A DNA stretch of 64,000 nt from CAYVHU01 sp964451415 (GTDB lineage Bacteria; Pseudomonadota; Alphaproteobacteria; Rhodospirillales; Magnetovibrionaceae). Positions 33,655 to 43,300 of this stretch are shown piece by piece (position 1 is the first letter of the stretch; every line of letters begins with the position of its first letter). The notes under the pieces are model-generated. The model searched no databases, was not told the DNA's origin, and saw only the letters and a list, made by a program, of their open reading frames with translations. The position numbers were made by a program, and so were the translations under genes. Location of the stretch: assembly GCA_964451415.1 (NCBI GenBank), contig CAYVHU010000012.1, positions 1 to 64,000 on the forward strand, written 5' to 3'.

Positions 33655-34632
33655 ATGGGACATCGTGTGAAAGCGTTGCTGTTTGTTGTGGCGATGATTG
33701 TGGCCTGGGCTGCCTTGACGCCCGCCGTCGTCGCGCAGGACACGCTTGATTATTTCACTTATGGGACCGTGAACGGAACGCAGCTCAACACAAACATCGT
33801 GTACGTCAAGGTCGATCTGGAACAGGCATGGGACAAGATCAAGACGCCCGGCCTCGACGGCCAGTGCGTCCAGGAAGGCAAACCCAACGTGCGTATGTCC
33901 GTTTTGAAAAATGTATTGCCTGAACAAAATCCGCAGTTTTGCGATATGGAGAATTTGCAATGGTGGCGCGGCGCCGATCAATCTTTTAAAAACGATCGTT
34001 TTGTCATGAGCGGCAACTTTTATAAATCCGTAGGCGATTATAACGAGACGTGCGGCTTGGGATTGGGCGTCAGTCTTTCTAACGGGACGTGGATTTCAGG
34101 CGAGAGCAACGATGATCGCAAGGTTCATGAGACGCTCACCAGTACGTTGCTGATTTTCAATCAAGAAGGGCGCGATAAGTTCCATAAATACGCCGAAATC
34201 GTGGCGAGCACCTACGATTTCAATACGAACAGGCAATACGTTCAGGCGGCGGTTTCGGGGTATCTCTTTAAAAATAGGGGTGTCTTCGTCGCGCAGCCAA
34301 ACGCGATTTCTCCCAATGGAACGAAACCGCGCGCCGCCGTCGGCATTAGCCAGGACGGCAAGACGTTAATTTTTCTGGCGATCAATGGAGGCGGAGAAAA
34401 CTTGGGCGATGACTTGAAGGAGACCGGTAAGTTTTACAAAACGCTAGGTGATTTGGGCGCTTATAGCGCCTTGAACCTGGATGGTTCCGGCTCGGCGCAA
34501 TTGGTGTTGCAGAAACTGGACGCGGACAATCCTTTGTTGGCGACCAAGCCCAGCGACATACGCAACAAGCTGAACAAGGTCTGCTCGAAGAAATTTTTCC
34601 GCCCCATTCCCATCGTCATCGGGATCGAATGA
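33655..34632 (+). CDS. Exported protein with a phosphodiester-glycosidase (NAGPA/DUF2233) domain
   Basis: 325 residues from the ATG at 33655 with GAGGAGA upstream. A signal peptide ends at AVVAQ near residue 28. The C-terminal half shows the NAGPA-type sequence: KPRAAVGISQDGKTLIFLAING and, at about 270-285, LGAYSALNLDGSGSAQLV. Related enzymes uncap N-acetylglucosamine-1-phosphodiesters or act on sugar phosphodiesters. The N-terminal half (Cys-containing, Asn- and Trp-rich) is not recognised. It converges with proS, 3 bases apart. Confidence 0.75.
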   Translation: MGHRVKALLFVVAMIVAWAALTPAVVAQDTLDYFTYGTVNGTQLNTNIVYVKVDLEQAWDKIKTPGLDGQCVQEGKPNVRMSVLKNVLPEQNPQFCDMENLQWWRGADQSFKNDRFVMSGNFYKSVGDYNETCGLGLGVSLSNGTWISGESNDDRKVHETLTSTLLIFNQEGRDKFHKYAEIVASTYDFNTNRQYVQAAVSGYLFKNRGVFVAQPNAISPNGTKPRAAVGISQDGKTLIFLAINGGGENLGDDLKETGKFYKTLGDLGAYSALNLDGSGSAQLVLQKLDADNPLLATKPSDIRNKLNKVCSKKFFRPIPIVIGIE

Positions 34633-34635
34633 GGC

Positions 34636-36156
34636 CTAATACGCTTTGGCGAAGATGGCCTGCTTCGTGGCCGGGTTCCCGCTGAGCACGCAGGTTCCCG
34701 GTTCGCGCGGCTGGTCGTAGGGCAGGCAGCGGATGGTTACGGACAAGTCCTTCAGGCGCGCTTCGCTCTCGGCGCTTTCGTCCCAATAGGCGCGCACAAA
34801 GCCGGCTGAAGCGTATGTTTCGGCGCTAAAAAACGCCTTGAAGGCGGCGAAATCTTCGATATCGGTGCGCAAGCGGGCGTCGCGGTAGGCCTTGGCTTCG
34901 TCGAAGAGTTGCTTCTGGATGGCTTCCAGTTGTGCCTCGATGGTGGTGGCGAATTCATCTGTGTTTTGCGGAGCCTTGGCGTAAATATCTGTGCGCCGCG
35001 TGATCATCACCGTGCCTTGATCCAGATCGCGCGGACCCAACTCGACGACAATGGGCGCGCCCTTTTTCAGCCAGCTCCAACGTTTTTCACCCGCGTTCAT
35101 GTCGCGTTTGTCGACAAAGGCGCGCACCGGGTTGTCAAAGGCGACGGCGGCGTTCAGCCGTTCGGCCAGCGCAGACGCCGCAGGCAGTACGCGCGCGCGC
35201 GCCGCCTCGTCGCGGGCAATGGGTAGGATTACCACCTGACGCGGGGCCACGGTGGGCGGGACGCGCAGGCCGTTGTCGTCGCCGTGGGTCATGATCAAGG
35301 CCCCGATCAGGCGTGTTGATACGCCCCACGATGTGGTCTCGACAAAGTTTTCTCCGCCCTCGGCGTCTTGAAATTTAATGTTGGCCGCGCGGGCAAAGTT
35401 TTGCCCCAGGTAATGCGACGTCCCGGCCTGCAGCGCCTTGCCATCTTGCATCATGGCTTCGATGGTGTGCGTTTCCTCTGCGCCGGGGAAACGTTCGCTG
35501 GCGGATTTTTCTCCGGCGATGACGGGGATCGCCAGCCAGTCTTCGGCCAGCTTGCGGTATTCTTCCAACATGGTGGCGGTTTCAAGCCGCGCTTCGTCGC
35601 GTGTGGCGTGGGCGGTGTGGCCTTCCTGCCAGAGAAATTCCGAGGTGCGCAGGAACAGACGCGGGCGCATTTCCCAGCGCACCACATTGGCCCACTGGTT
35701 GATCATCACCGGCAGGTCACGATAGCTGCGGATCCACTTTGCAAAGCTTTCGCCGATCATGGTTTCGCTTGTGGGGCGCACCACCAGCGGGCTTTCCAAA
35801 GCGCCGTCCGGTTCCAGTTTGCCGTCCTTGGCCACAAGGCGGTGATGGGTGACGACGGCCATTTCCTTGGCGAAGCCTTCCACGTGGGCGGCTTCTTTTT
35901 CAATCAGCTCCAAGGGGATGAACAAGGGAAAATAGCAGTTTTCGTGGCCCGTTTCCTTGATGCGTCGATCCAGGCGCGCCTGCAAATTTTCCCAGATCCC
36001 GTAGCCCCACGGCTTGATTACCATGCATCCACGCACACCGGAATTTTCCGCCATGTCGGCTTCCTTGATGACCTCTTGATACCACTGCGGAAAGTCAACC
36101 TCGCGTATGGTGCGCATGGCGGTTTTTTTCGGTTTGTTTTTCGGCTTGTCGGACAT
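34636..36156 (-). CDS. proS: Proline-tRNA ligase, archaeal/eukaryotic-like type
   Basis: 506 residues. Class II motifs are present: motif 1 around GCMVIKPWGYGIWENL, motif 2 NVVRWEMRPRLFLRTSEFLWQEGHTAH, and motif 3 near the TSWGVSTRLIGALIMTHGDDNGL region. The sequence lacks the bacterial editing insertion and ends with the extra C-terminal domain and terminal Tyr typical of the archaeal/eukaryotic (type 3) enzyme. That domain keeps only two of the usual four zinc cysteines (RCLPYDQ, GTCVLSG). Most alphaproteobacteria carry the shorter type 2 ProRS of about 440 residues, so acquisition by transfer is likely. Confidence 0.92.
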   Translation of the reverse strand: MSDKPKNKPKKTAMRTIREVDFPQWYQEVIKEADMAENSGVRGCMVIKPWGYGIWENLQARLDRRIKETGHENCYFPLFIPLELIEKEAAHVEGFAKEMAVVTHHRLVAKDGKLEPDGALESPLVVRPTSETMIGESFAKWIRSYRDLPVMINQWANVVRWEMRPRLFLRTSEFLWQEGHTAHATRDEARLETATMLEEYRKLAEDWLAIPVIAGEKSASERFPGAEETHTIEAMMQDGKALQAGTSHYLGQNFARAANIKFQDAEGGENFVETTSWGVSTRLIGALIMTHGDDNGLRVPPTVAPRQVVILPIARDEAARARVLPAASALAERLNAAVAFDNPVRAFVDKRDMNAGEKRWSWLKKGAPIVVELGPRDLDQGTVMITRRTDIYAKAPQNTDEFATTIEAQLEAIQKQLFDEAKAYRDARLRTDIEDFAAFKAFFSAETYASAGFVRAYWDESAESEARLKDLSVTIRCLPYDQPREPGTCVLSGNPATKQAIFAKAY

Positions 36157-36752
36157 GTGAAAACCTGATGGTGAGCAGAAATGAACTGAGGGTTGGTATC
36201 GGGCAAAGCGAACCGGAAATCAAGGCCTGATGCGTTCGAGCTTTCAAGGAACCGCGAATCGCATTCCCTGAAAAGCCGTTATTTTATGGCACTAAATGAC
36301 ACTTAATATACGTAAATAATCAACGAAAGGGTGTGTCAGCATAGAAATAAGGCGCAATGATTGAGTTGTGATTGAAGATTCTTTGACACGAAAGCATGAG
36401 TTCTATCAGAACATTATAAAGTCTTTTAGACCTTCAATCATTTTTTACCATCGGTTGATGTGAATATTAACGCTATACTGCAAAGAAAAATAGCCGGATG
36501 AATCTGATTTGTACTAAGCTGATGGGTGCAAAAAGCGGATGCTTTTGTAGCTTAAAATCGCGAGGTATATTGTAAAGCAACGACTTGTTTTCGTGCGTTC
36601 AGACCGAGCGGGAGACGTCTCTCGCATAACGTCATACGGGTGTCATTTGAATGAGTTTGGATCCATAAGAATAAGACTTTAAATACATCGGGCTAAAAAT
36701 GCGACGGGCTACAAGACCTGCGCAATTTGTGTTTTGAGGTTAGGGATAGACA
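36157..36752. other. AT-rich intergenic region between proS and the FadR-type regulator
   Basis: 596 bases, clearly more AT-rich than the flanks, with stop codons in all frames and no homologous-looking ORF. It contains a TTGACA at 36383 followed by a small GTTCT/AGAAC dyad, but no correctly spaced -10. It presumably contains the divergent promoters of proS and the regulator. I see no tRNA, repeat or mobile-element end in it. Confidence 0.6.
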
Positions 36753-37511
36753 ATGGGGTTGCCAGACCACAGTGCCGTTCGCCTTGGGCAACGGACATAT
36801 ACAGTGCGGAGTCTTCACGGACAGGTTGTGCATCGACTTGGCCAGCGAATTCTATCGGGCGATATCGAACAAGGCGAGGTTCTGCCCAATGAAACGGACC
36901 TCGGCGCGGAATTCGAGGTGAGCCGTACGGCGCTGCGTGAGGGCATTAAAATCCTTACCGCCAAAGGGCTTTTGTCCAGCCGCACGCGAACGGGGACCCG
37001 GGTGCGCCCTAGCCATGAATGGAACATGCTTGACCCCGACGTGCTGGCCTGGCGACTGGGGGCGGGACGTGCGCGGGAATTCGTGCAGGATCTGTGCGAG
37101 TTTCGCCGCGCCATCGAACCGATGGCGGCGTCGTTGGCGGCACGCCGCGCGACGCAGAAAGATATTGCCCAGATTGAAAATGCTCTGGACGCCATCGCCG
37201 AGGCGGGTGATGATTTCATGTCGGTCGGCATCGAACCCGATTTAAGGTTCCACCAAGCCATATTGATGTCGTCACGCAACGAACTCATGGCGTCTTTGAG
37301 TGCAATGATCGAAACGGCTTTGACGTTCGGTTTTATGCATGCCACGCCGGATATGAAAATGCAGCCCGTGGACAAGCGCCGCGCGGTGCTCGATGCGATT
37401 TGCGCCCATGACGGTGAGGCCGCCGTCGAAGCCATGGTGGCGTTGCTGGAAGATTCGAAAATCAGAAACGCGCAAGCCTTCGATGGGATGGAAGCGGTGT
37501 CTCGAGGGTAA
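36753..37511 (+). CDS. GntR-family regulator, FadR/FCD subfamily
   Basis: 252 residues. The N-terminal winged helix (about 18-85: VVHRLGQRILSGDIEQGEVLP, then EFEVSRTALREGIKILTAKGLL) is followed by an all-helical FCD effector domain (about 105-235: LCEFRRAIEPMAASLAA, then EPDLRFHQAIL). The FCD metal-site D-x3-H is present, but the later His in the usual LHxAxxDAI position reads DKRRAVLDAI. Such regulators sense carboxylates or sugar acids. It has its own terminator and is not fused to the downstream ttr operon. Confidence 0.88.
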   Translation: MGLPDHSAVRLGQRTYTVRSLHGQVVHRLGQRILSGDIEQGEVLPNETDLGAEFEVSRTALREGIKILTAKGLLSSRTRTGTRVRPSHEWNMLDPDVLAWRLGAGRAREFVQDLCEFRRAIEPMAASLAARRATQKDIAQIENALDAIAEAGDDFMSVGIEPDLRFHQAILMSSRNELMASLSAMIETALTFGFMHATPDMKMQPVDKRRAVLDAICAHDGEAAVEAMVALLEDSKIRNAQAFDGMEAVSRG

Positions 37512-37549
37512 AAAGCCGCCCGCCTTTTCTTGTGACCTTCCTTGTTCTC

Positions 37550-37579
37550 ATGACCTCCCTTGCGGAGGTCATTTTTTTT
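37550..37579 (+). terminator. Rho-independent terminator after the FadR-type gene
   Basis: ATGACCTCC (37550-37558) and GGAGGTCAT (37564-37572) form a perfect 9-bp stem with a 5-base loop, followed by seven T residues. Confidence 0.95.
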
Positions 37580-37812
37580 GCCGCCGGACTTTCGGTTCTG
37601 GCCCGTTGTTCTGGCCCGTTTATAAGCCTACGGCCTTAATTGTCACAAAGCACCCAGTTCTTGGGCGGGGTCGGGTTTTGGACGGGGGCTGGCCGGTTTC
37701 CCAAAGATGGCGCATCGTCAAGAAAAGATGTAAGTATTTGATATGTTTTTATGGCTTTTTAAGGTTTGTACGGGGTTCTTTTTTAGCGTAGCGTCAAAAT
37801 GAAATTGATGAT

Positions 37813-37849
37813 TTACATGCCATCATTCCATATGACATGTAAGTATAAT
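37813..37849 (+). promoter_or_regulatory. Candidate operator and promoter of the ttr-like operon
   Basis: TTACATGCCAT (37813-37823) and ATGACATGTAA (37832-37842) form a dyad matching at 10 of 11 positions around an 8-base spacer. A perfect TATAAT lies at 37844-37849, immediately downstream. No good -35 is present at the proper spacing, as expected for an activator-dependent promoter in which a bound dimer replaces the -35 contact. Confidence 0.45.
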
Positions 37850-37925
37850 TTGAAAATTAGTCTTATCGGGGTGAGCTATGGTGTGGGCTTTTGCACGTTA
37901 GTTCGATCTGAATGATGTCAAAAAA

Positions 37926-37963
37926 GGGGCAGTTTTAAAGTTAATCTCGTATGAAACAGCCCC
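37926..37963 (+). promoter_or_regulatory. Leader hairpin upstream of ttrB
   Basis: GGGGCAGTTT (37926-37935) pairs with AAACAGCCCC (37954-37963), 9 of 10 positions, around an 18-base AT-rich loop. It would lie in the 5' leader of the ttr transcript. Function unknown. Confidence 0.4.
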
Positions 37964-38089
37964 GGTCAGGAAAATTTCTCCCGGTTGAGCGGATTTGACT
38001 TTGTTGGATACGTGATCGCCTTGAACGTGGCCTTCGGGGAATTTGGTTCGCGTTCGTCGGAACCATTGGGTTTGTGATGCGGAGGGACG

Positions 38090-39142
38090 ATGATGAAGCA
38101 GGTAGATCCGACGAAACTGATCGATCCGACAACACCGGCAGATCCGTCGCAGACGGGCCCGACACAAACAGACCCGATACAAGTGGCGACTGAACCCGAT
38201 AATCCGGGCCGTCGCAGGGTGCTGGGGCGGCTGCTTGCAGGGGGGGCGGCACCGCTCGCTACGGCTGGCGCGCTCGCCGTGGCGGGCGCCGGGACGGCAG
38301 CGGCCCAAGCGCAGACGGATCCAAAGGAAGGGGCGCGCTCGACAACGGCGCAAACCGCGCTGGAGCTTCGCCAGGACGGCACTGATTTTTATCGCTTCCA
38401 TGGGCGTGATGCGTTCGCATATACACGCAAAGACGGGGGTCTGGCCGCCGAAGGGTTTGTGGGAAAACGCTGGGCCATGTTGATCGACCTGCGCAAGTGT
38501 GTCGGGTGTCAATCGTGTACCGCCGCGTGCAAGTTCGAGAACAATATCCCCGAAGGCAGTTTTCGCACCTGGGTGCCCGATGTGGAGATCGGCGCCTACC
38601 CGAGGACCCGCCGCGCCTTTTTGCCGCGTCTGTGCAATCACTGCGAACGGCCTTCGTGTATCGAAGTGTGTCCCGCCGGGGCCACATGGCAGCGTAAGGA
38701 CGGCGTGGTCGTCATCGACAACGACCGCTGCTGGGGGTGCGGGGCTTGCGTGAACGCCTGTCCCTACGATGCGCGCTTCATAAATCCGATCACCAAGACG
38801 GCCGATAAATGCACCTTCTGTGCGCAGCGTGTGGATCAGGGGCTTCTGCCGGCATGCGTGGAAACCTGCATCGGCGGCGCGCGCCAGTTCTGTGATCTCA
38901 ACAACCCCGACGATCCGGTGACACGCCGGATCAAAAGCGGGCCGGTGCAGGTCCTCAAGCCCGAGACCGGCAATCAGCCGCGGGTCTTCTATATCGACCT
39001 GCCCACGCAGTTGCAGAACAACCTGCCCGGAAGGCCGACGTTGTGGTCGCAGTTGTTCGAGGACGCGGGCTTTGAGAATCCCATACAGGAATCCGAAGGG
39101 AAGTGGAAAATCGCGCCGGTTTCGCAAGGAGAATCAAAATGA
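38090..39142 (+). CDS. ttrB: Iron-sulfur subunit of a tetrathionate-reductase-like complex
   Basis: 350 residues. A low-complexity Thr/Pro/Asp head of about 40 residues precedes a twin-arginine signal (GRRRVLGRLLAGG). The mature part carries four [4Fe-4S] motifs: CVGCQSCTAACKFE, CNHCERPSCIEVCPAG, CWGCGACVNACPYDA and CTFCAQ with PACVETC. This is the electron-transfer subunit between the NrfD-like membrane subunit and the Mo subunit. Gene order B-C-A matches ttrBCA of Salmonella. The related selenate reductase srdBCA is an alternative. Confidence 0.82.
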   Translation: MMKQVDPTKLIDPTTPADPSQTGPTQTDPIQVATEPDNPGRRRVLGRLLAGGAAPLATAGALAVAGAGTAAAQAQTDPKEGARSTTAQTALELRQDGTDFYRFHGRDAFAYTRKDGGLAAEGFVGKRWAMLIDLRKCVGCQSCTAACKFENNIPEGSFRTWVPDVEIGAYPRTRRAFLPRLCNHCERPSCIEVCPAGATWQRKDGVVVIDNDRCWGCGACVNACPYDARFINPITKTADKCTFCAQRVDQGLLPACVETCIGGARQFCDLNNPDDPVTRRIKSGPVQVLKPETGNQPRVFYIDLPTQLQNNLPGRPTLWSQLFEDAGFENPIQESEGKWKIAPVSQGESK

Positions 39143-40308
39143 CCAGTCTCGTCGATGCCAATTCGTTTAGCGTGCCGCAGTCCGTGGCCCCCCTTCACGA
39201 GCTGCTGAACATCGCCCATGCACGCCCGTTTTCCTTGTTGTTCGGCAATTATTCCTGGGCGCTGGGCGCCGCCGGAGGGCTGACGATGGTGTGGGCGCTG
39301 TATGTCATCTTCGGACGGCGGCACGGGCCCGGCTACCGTTACGCCCTGCCTTTGGCGGTGGCCTTGATCGTCGCCGGTTTTCTCAACGTACTGTCCGAAG
39401 TGCAACAGCCTTCACGGTTGATCTACGGCTATTTTTACGGCTGGGAACACTGGGACACGGCGATCATCAAGTACGGGATCATCCTGCTGCCGGTGTATCT
39501 GGCGCTGTGCTGGTGGCTGAGCTTTCAGGCCATGGACCGCGAGGCCCTGGCCAGATCCATTGAACGGCTGGCGTCTCCATGGCGCTTTTTGGCCGATTTC
39601 TTTTCTTTGTGGAGCCGCCATTACGCGGTTCTGGAAGGGACGACTTCGCGGTGCTGGGTCATCGGCGCGGTGATCTTTTTGTCTCTGTTCGCGCCCCTTT
39701 ATTCGGGCATCTTCTTGATGAACGAGCATGGCGTGCCGCTGTGGAACTCGTCCGTTGTGTTGCTTCTTTTCTTCTCCACAGCGATGGCCGACGGCGCCTT
39801 GTTGATGATGGTGGTTGCACCGTTGCTGGCGTGGCTGGCTGCAGGGCGTCAGCACGCGGATGTGCCGCTTGAGCCCCTGCGCTGGGGGGCAGTCGTCAGC
39901 ATCGCCCTTGCCGCCGTGGTGTGGTTCGGCTGGATGTGGTGGATCGGACGGTTCGGTTCCATCGCGGGGCTGCGTGCGGCCCAGCTCTACATGGAGCCTT
40001 ACGGCGGTTACGTCTTCTGGCAGTGGACGCTGCCCGGCGTGATTGTGCCGCTGGTCTTGCTGGTGACGCCCCTGGGGCGTCAACGCTGGGCGCAAGGCGT
40101 TGCCCTGCTGGGGGTCCTGTGGGGCAGTTACGCGGTACGGGTGCTGATTTTGCTGGGGGGGGAAGCGTTGGTGCGCAGTGGCGCCGGATATCAGCAGTTC
40201 ACGCTCAGTTCCGAGGTTTTGATGAACACTGGCTTTAGCGTTCTGGCGGGTCTTGGGGTTCTGGCTGCTCACCTGTTGCTGTTGCCCGACAAACGCACCC
40301 TCGGTTGA
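39139..40308 (+). CDS. ttrC: NrfD/PsrC-type membrane subunit of the ttr-like complex
   Basis: 389 residues from the ATG at 39139, within the ttrB stop (4-base overlap), with AAGGAGA upstream; a longer frame starts inside ttrB. Nine or so transmembrane helices are predicted by eye. NrfD proteins oxidise quinol and pass electrons to the periplasmic iron-sulfur subunit. LNVLSEVQQPSRLIYGYFYGWEHWDTAIIKYG is typical of polysulfide- and tetrathionate-reductase anchors. No haem-binding motif is visible. Confidence 0.82.
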   Translation: MTSLVDANSFSVPQSVAPLHELLNIAHARPFSLLFGNYSWALGAAGGLTMVWALYVIFGRRHGPGYRYALPLAVALIVAGFLNVLSEVQQPSRLIYGYFYGWEHWDTAIIKYGIILLPVYLALCWWLSFQAMDREALARSIERLASPWRFLADFFSLWSRHYAVLEGTTSRCWVIGAVIFLSLFAPLYSGIFLMNEHGVPLWNSSVVLLLFFSTAMADGALLMMVVAPLLAWLAAGRQHADVPLEPLRWGAVVSIALAAVVWFGWMWWIGRFGSIAGLRAAQLYMEPYGGYVFWQWTLPGVIVPLVLLVTPLGRQRWAQGVALLGVLWGSYAVRVLILLGGEALVRSGAGYQQFTLSSEVLMNTGFSVLAGLGVLAAHLLLLPDKRTLG

Positions 40309-40352
40309 GCTTGTTCACACGTTAGTCCGACGGAAACTAAAGGAGCACCCTC

Positions 40353-43300
40353 ATGGTCAATCGCAGAAATTTTCTCAAGGCTTGCGCCCTCGGCGGTGTT
40401 GGTGTGGGGTTCGGCGGATTCTACGATACCTTCTATCACTTGATCCCTTTCAATGATCGCGGACGTCAGGCGCTGCATCCCATCTACGGAAATTCAAACG
40501 CGCCGGAATGGTTGCGCGATCCCTCGAGCGGCAAGCTCAGACCCAACCCGGACTGGATATTGCGCTACACCGTGGACCAGCAATGCCACAGTGAATGCGG
40601 GTTGCAGGTCAAGATCAATCGCAAGACGGGGCGCGTGCAGCGCATCAGCGGCAACCCTTACCACCCCAACACATTGACCGATTACGACAGCATTGATACG
40701 CCCTTGCTCGCCACCGCGGCGCGCCCCGGGACGGTGTGTGCGCGCGGCAACGCCGGAATTCAGTCCATCTACGATCCCTATCGCATCACGGTGCCGCTGA
40801 AACGCAAAGGGCCGCGCGGCAGCGGTCAGTGGCAGCCCATCGGCTGGGAACAACTGATCAAGGAAGTCAGCGACGGCGGCAGGATCTTCGCCGACACGGG
40901 CGATGCGGCGAGCGCGGACCTCGACGTGCTGGGATTCAATGGCCTCTATGCCAAACGACGCGAGCCCATGGACCCGTCAGCGCCGGAACTGGGGCGGCGC
41001 ACCAACGGCTATGTGTTTCAAGGCGGGCGGATCGTCGGCAGCCGGCTTGGTTTTGCGCGACGCTTCGGCGCGGCCTTCTCTACGGTCAACACCTACGAAC
41101 ACGTCAACATCTGCGAAGTCAGTCACCACGTCGCCACCGCTCAGGTGTATCCCGGCAAACACATGAGCAAACCGGATATTTCCGAGGCCAAGTTCATCAT
41201 CTTCTGGGGAACTCAGCCCGGGGACGCCAACTTCCCCATGCAGACCATGGCCAAATACACCGCCGCAGCGCGCGCCAAGGCGGGCGGTTTGAAATATGTC
41301 GTCATTGACCCTTTGCTCAGTCGCGGTGGGGTCATGGGCGAGCGCGCCAACTGGCTGCCCATCAAACCGGGCACGGACGGCGCCATGGCGCTGGCGATGA
41401 TCCGCTGGATTATCGACAACCGGCGTTACAATGCGGACTATCTCAGCCGTCCGACCCAGGCCGCAGCCGAAGCGGTCGGCGAACTTTCCCATACCGACGC
41501 CAGTCATCTGGTGATCGACGATGCGTCGCATCCGCGCAACGGTGCGTTCCTGAATCTGGAGGACGCCGGACTGGGCTCTGCCGCGCAGGACGAGGAACTG
41601 GACCGCGTGGCCATCGACGTCGCGACAAACAGGCCCGTGGCGGTTGAACACAGCGCCCGGGCCGCGGTCGCCTTTAGCGGCAAAGTCAACGGCATTAAGG
41701 TCAAAAGCGCGTTTACACTCATCGGCGAGTCGGCCAGCGAACACAGTATCGAGGACTATGCCGCGATCAGCGGCATCGGCGCCGCGCAAATCGTCGATCT
41801 GGCGCGTGAATTCACCAGCCACGGGCGCAAGGCGGCGTGCGAGATGTATCGCGGCGTGGTCAAGCACCCCAACGGCTATTACAACGGCGTGGCCGTGCTG
41901 TTGCTCAACCTGCTGGTGGGCAACCTGAACTGGACCGGCGGTTTGACCGTGGGCGGGGGCAGTTTCAGCTACAAAAAAGGTCAATACGATGTGATGGGCA
42001 TCGAAACCGACACCCCGGCCGAAGGGGTCATGCTCTCGCGCGAGGAAGCCGAGTATGAAGAGTCCAGCGAATACAAGGCGAAGAAAGCGAAGGGAGAAAA
42101 TCCCTATCCCTCCAAACGTCCCTGGTTCCCGTTGAGTTTTGAGATGTTCTCCGAACTGCTGCCTTCGGCGGTCCAACGCTATCCCTACGGCGTGGATATT
42201 CTACTCTGGCACATGGCGACACCGTTTTACAGTACCCCCACACAGGGCAACGAAGCCATGGTCGAGGCGGTCAAGGATCCCAAAAACATTCCTTTGATCA
42301 TCGCTTCGGATATCGTTGTCGGTGATACCAGCATGTACGCCGACTATATCATTCCAGACAGCAGCTTTCTGGAACGCTGGTGCCATATCGGCGTTCTTCC
42401 CACGGTGCTGACCAAAGGGACCGGCGTACGTTGGCCGGTGGTCGAACTGACGGAAAAAACCCCGGACGGACGCCACATGTGCCTTGAAGAATTTTTCATC
42501 GACGTGGCCAGGCGTATCGGTCTGCCGGGCTTCGGCGACAAGGGCATCCGCGATGGCGCGGGGAAATGGTGGCCGCTGAAGCGCAAAGAGGACTGGTATC
42601 TGAAGGCCACCGCCAACGTCGTTTTTCAGTCCGGTGTAGCCGATAGCGAAGTGCCCGATGTCACCGCGTTGGAAGTGCAGGTCGGCGATCTGTCGGGGTT
42701 TGCGGAAACCTTCAAATCAGCATTGACGCCTGCGCAGTGGCCGAAGGTGCTTTCGGTGCTGGCCAAAGGGGGGCGCATGGAACCGCGCAGCCGCGCGCGC
42801 GAGGGGGACAGGCTGACCCACCGCTTCACCAAAACCCTGCACTTTTATGCCGAAGAGGTGGCGCGCACGCGCAACAGCATGACCGGGGAGCCGTTTCTCG
42901 GCACCACCGCCTGGGTGGAGCCAACCACGGCCCTGGGTCAGCCCCTGGATCAACTCGACGATCCCAAGGACTGGCCGTTTACCATAATCACTCTCAAGGG
43001 TGCTCTTCAATCGCATTCGCGACTGTCTTCGAACTACGTCTTGCGCCAGATCATGCCTGACAATGGGATTCAGGTTGCTGCGCAGGATGCCGGGCGTCTG
43101 GGGATCGCCGACGGTGAGAACGTGTGGGTGGTCACGCCGCACGGCAAACGCAAGGGTATTGCGCGTGTGGTCGAAGGCATTCACCCCGGCGTGATCACCT
43201 TCAATGTCGGCTACGGCCACTGGGGCTATGGGGCGACAAATTACCGCATCGGCGGGAGGAGGATCGAAGGCGACAAGGTGCGCCGCATGGGCATTCACCT

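Larger units (their letters stand above)
37580..38089 (+). other. Non-coding upstream region of the ttr-like operon
   Basis: 510 bases with no credible gene; a long minus-strand open frame that runs in from ttrB is a shadow. It contains two copies of ATGTAAGTAT (37728-37737 and 37837-37846), the dyad and TATAAT at 37813-37849, and a leader hairpin at 37926-37963. The ribosome-binding site GGAGGGA is at 38080-38086. Confidence 0.6.

Noticed and set aside
15630..36190. GTGAGCAGAAATGAA found near 15630 (before rarA) and near 36170 (before proS)
   Set aside because: A shared 15-mer (20 bases with one mismatch) is expected about once or twice by chance in a window this size, and the two contexts differ in orientation.
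36383..36420. TTGACA with a nearby TATAAA in the AT-rich gap
   Set aside because: The spacing is 26 bases, too long for a sigma70 promoter.
37898..39127. 409-codon minus-strand frame over ttrB and its upstream region
   Set aside because: Shadow of the four-cluster ferredoxin; no domain and no ribosome-binding site.
40977..42176. 399-codon minus-strand frame inside ttrA
   Set aside because: Shadow of the molybdoenzyme gene; low-information composition.
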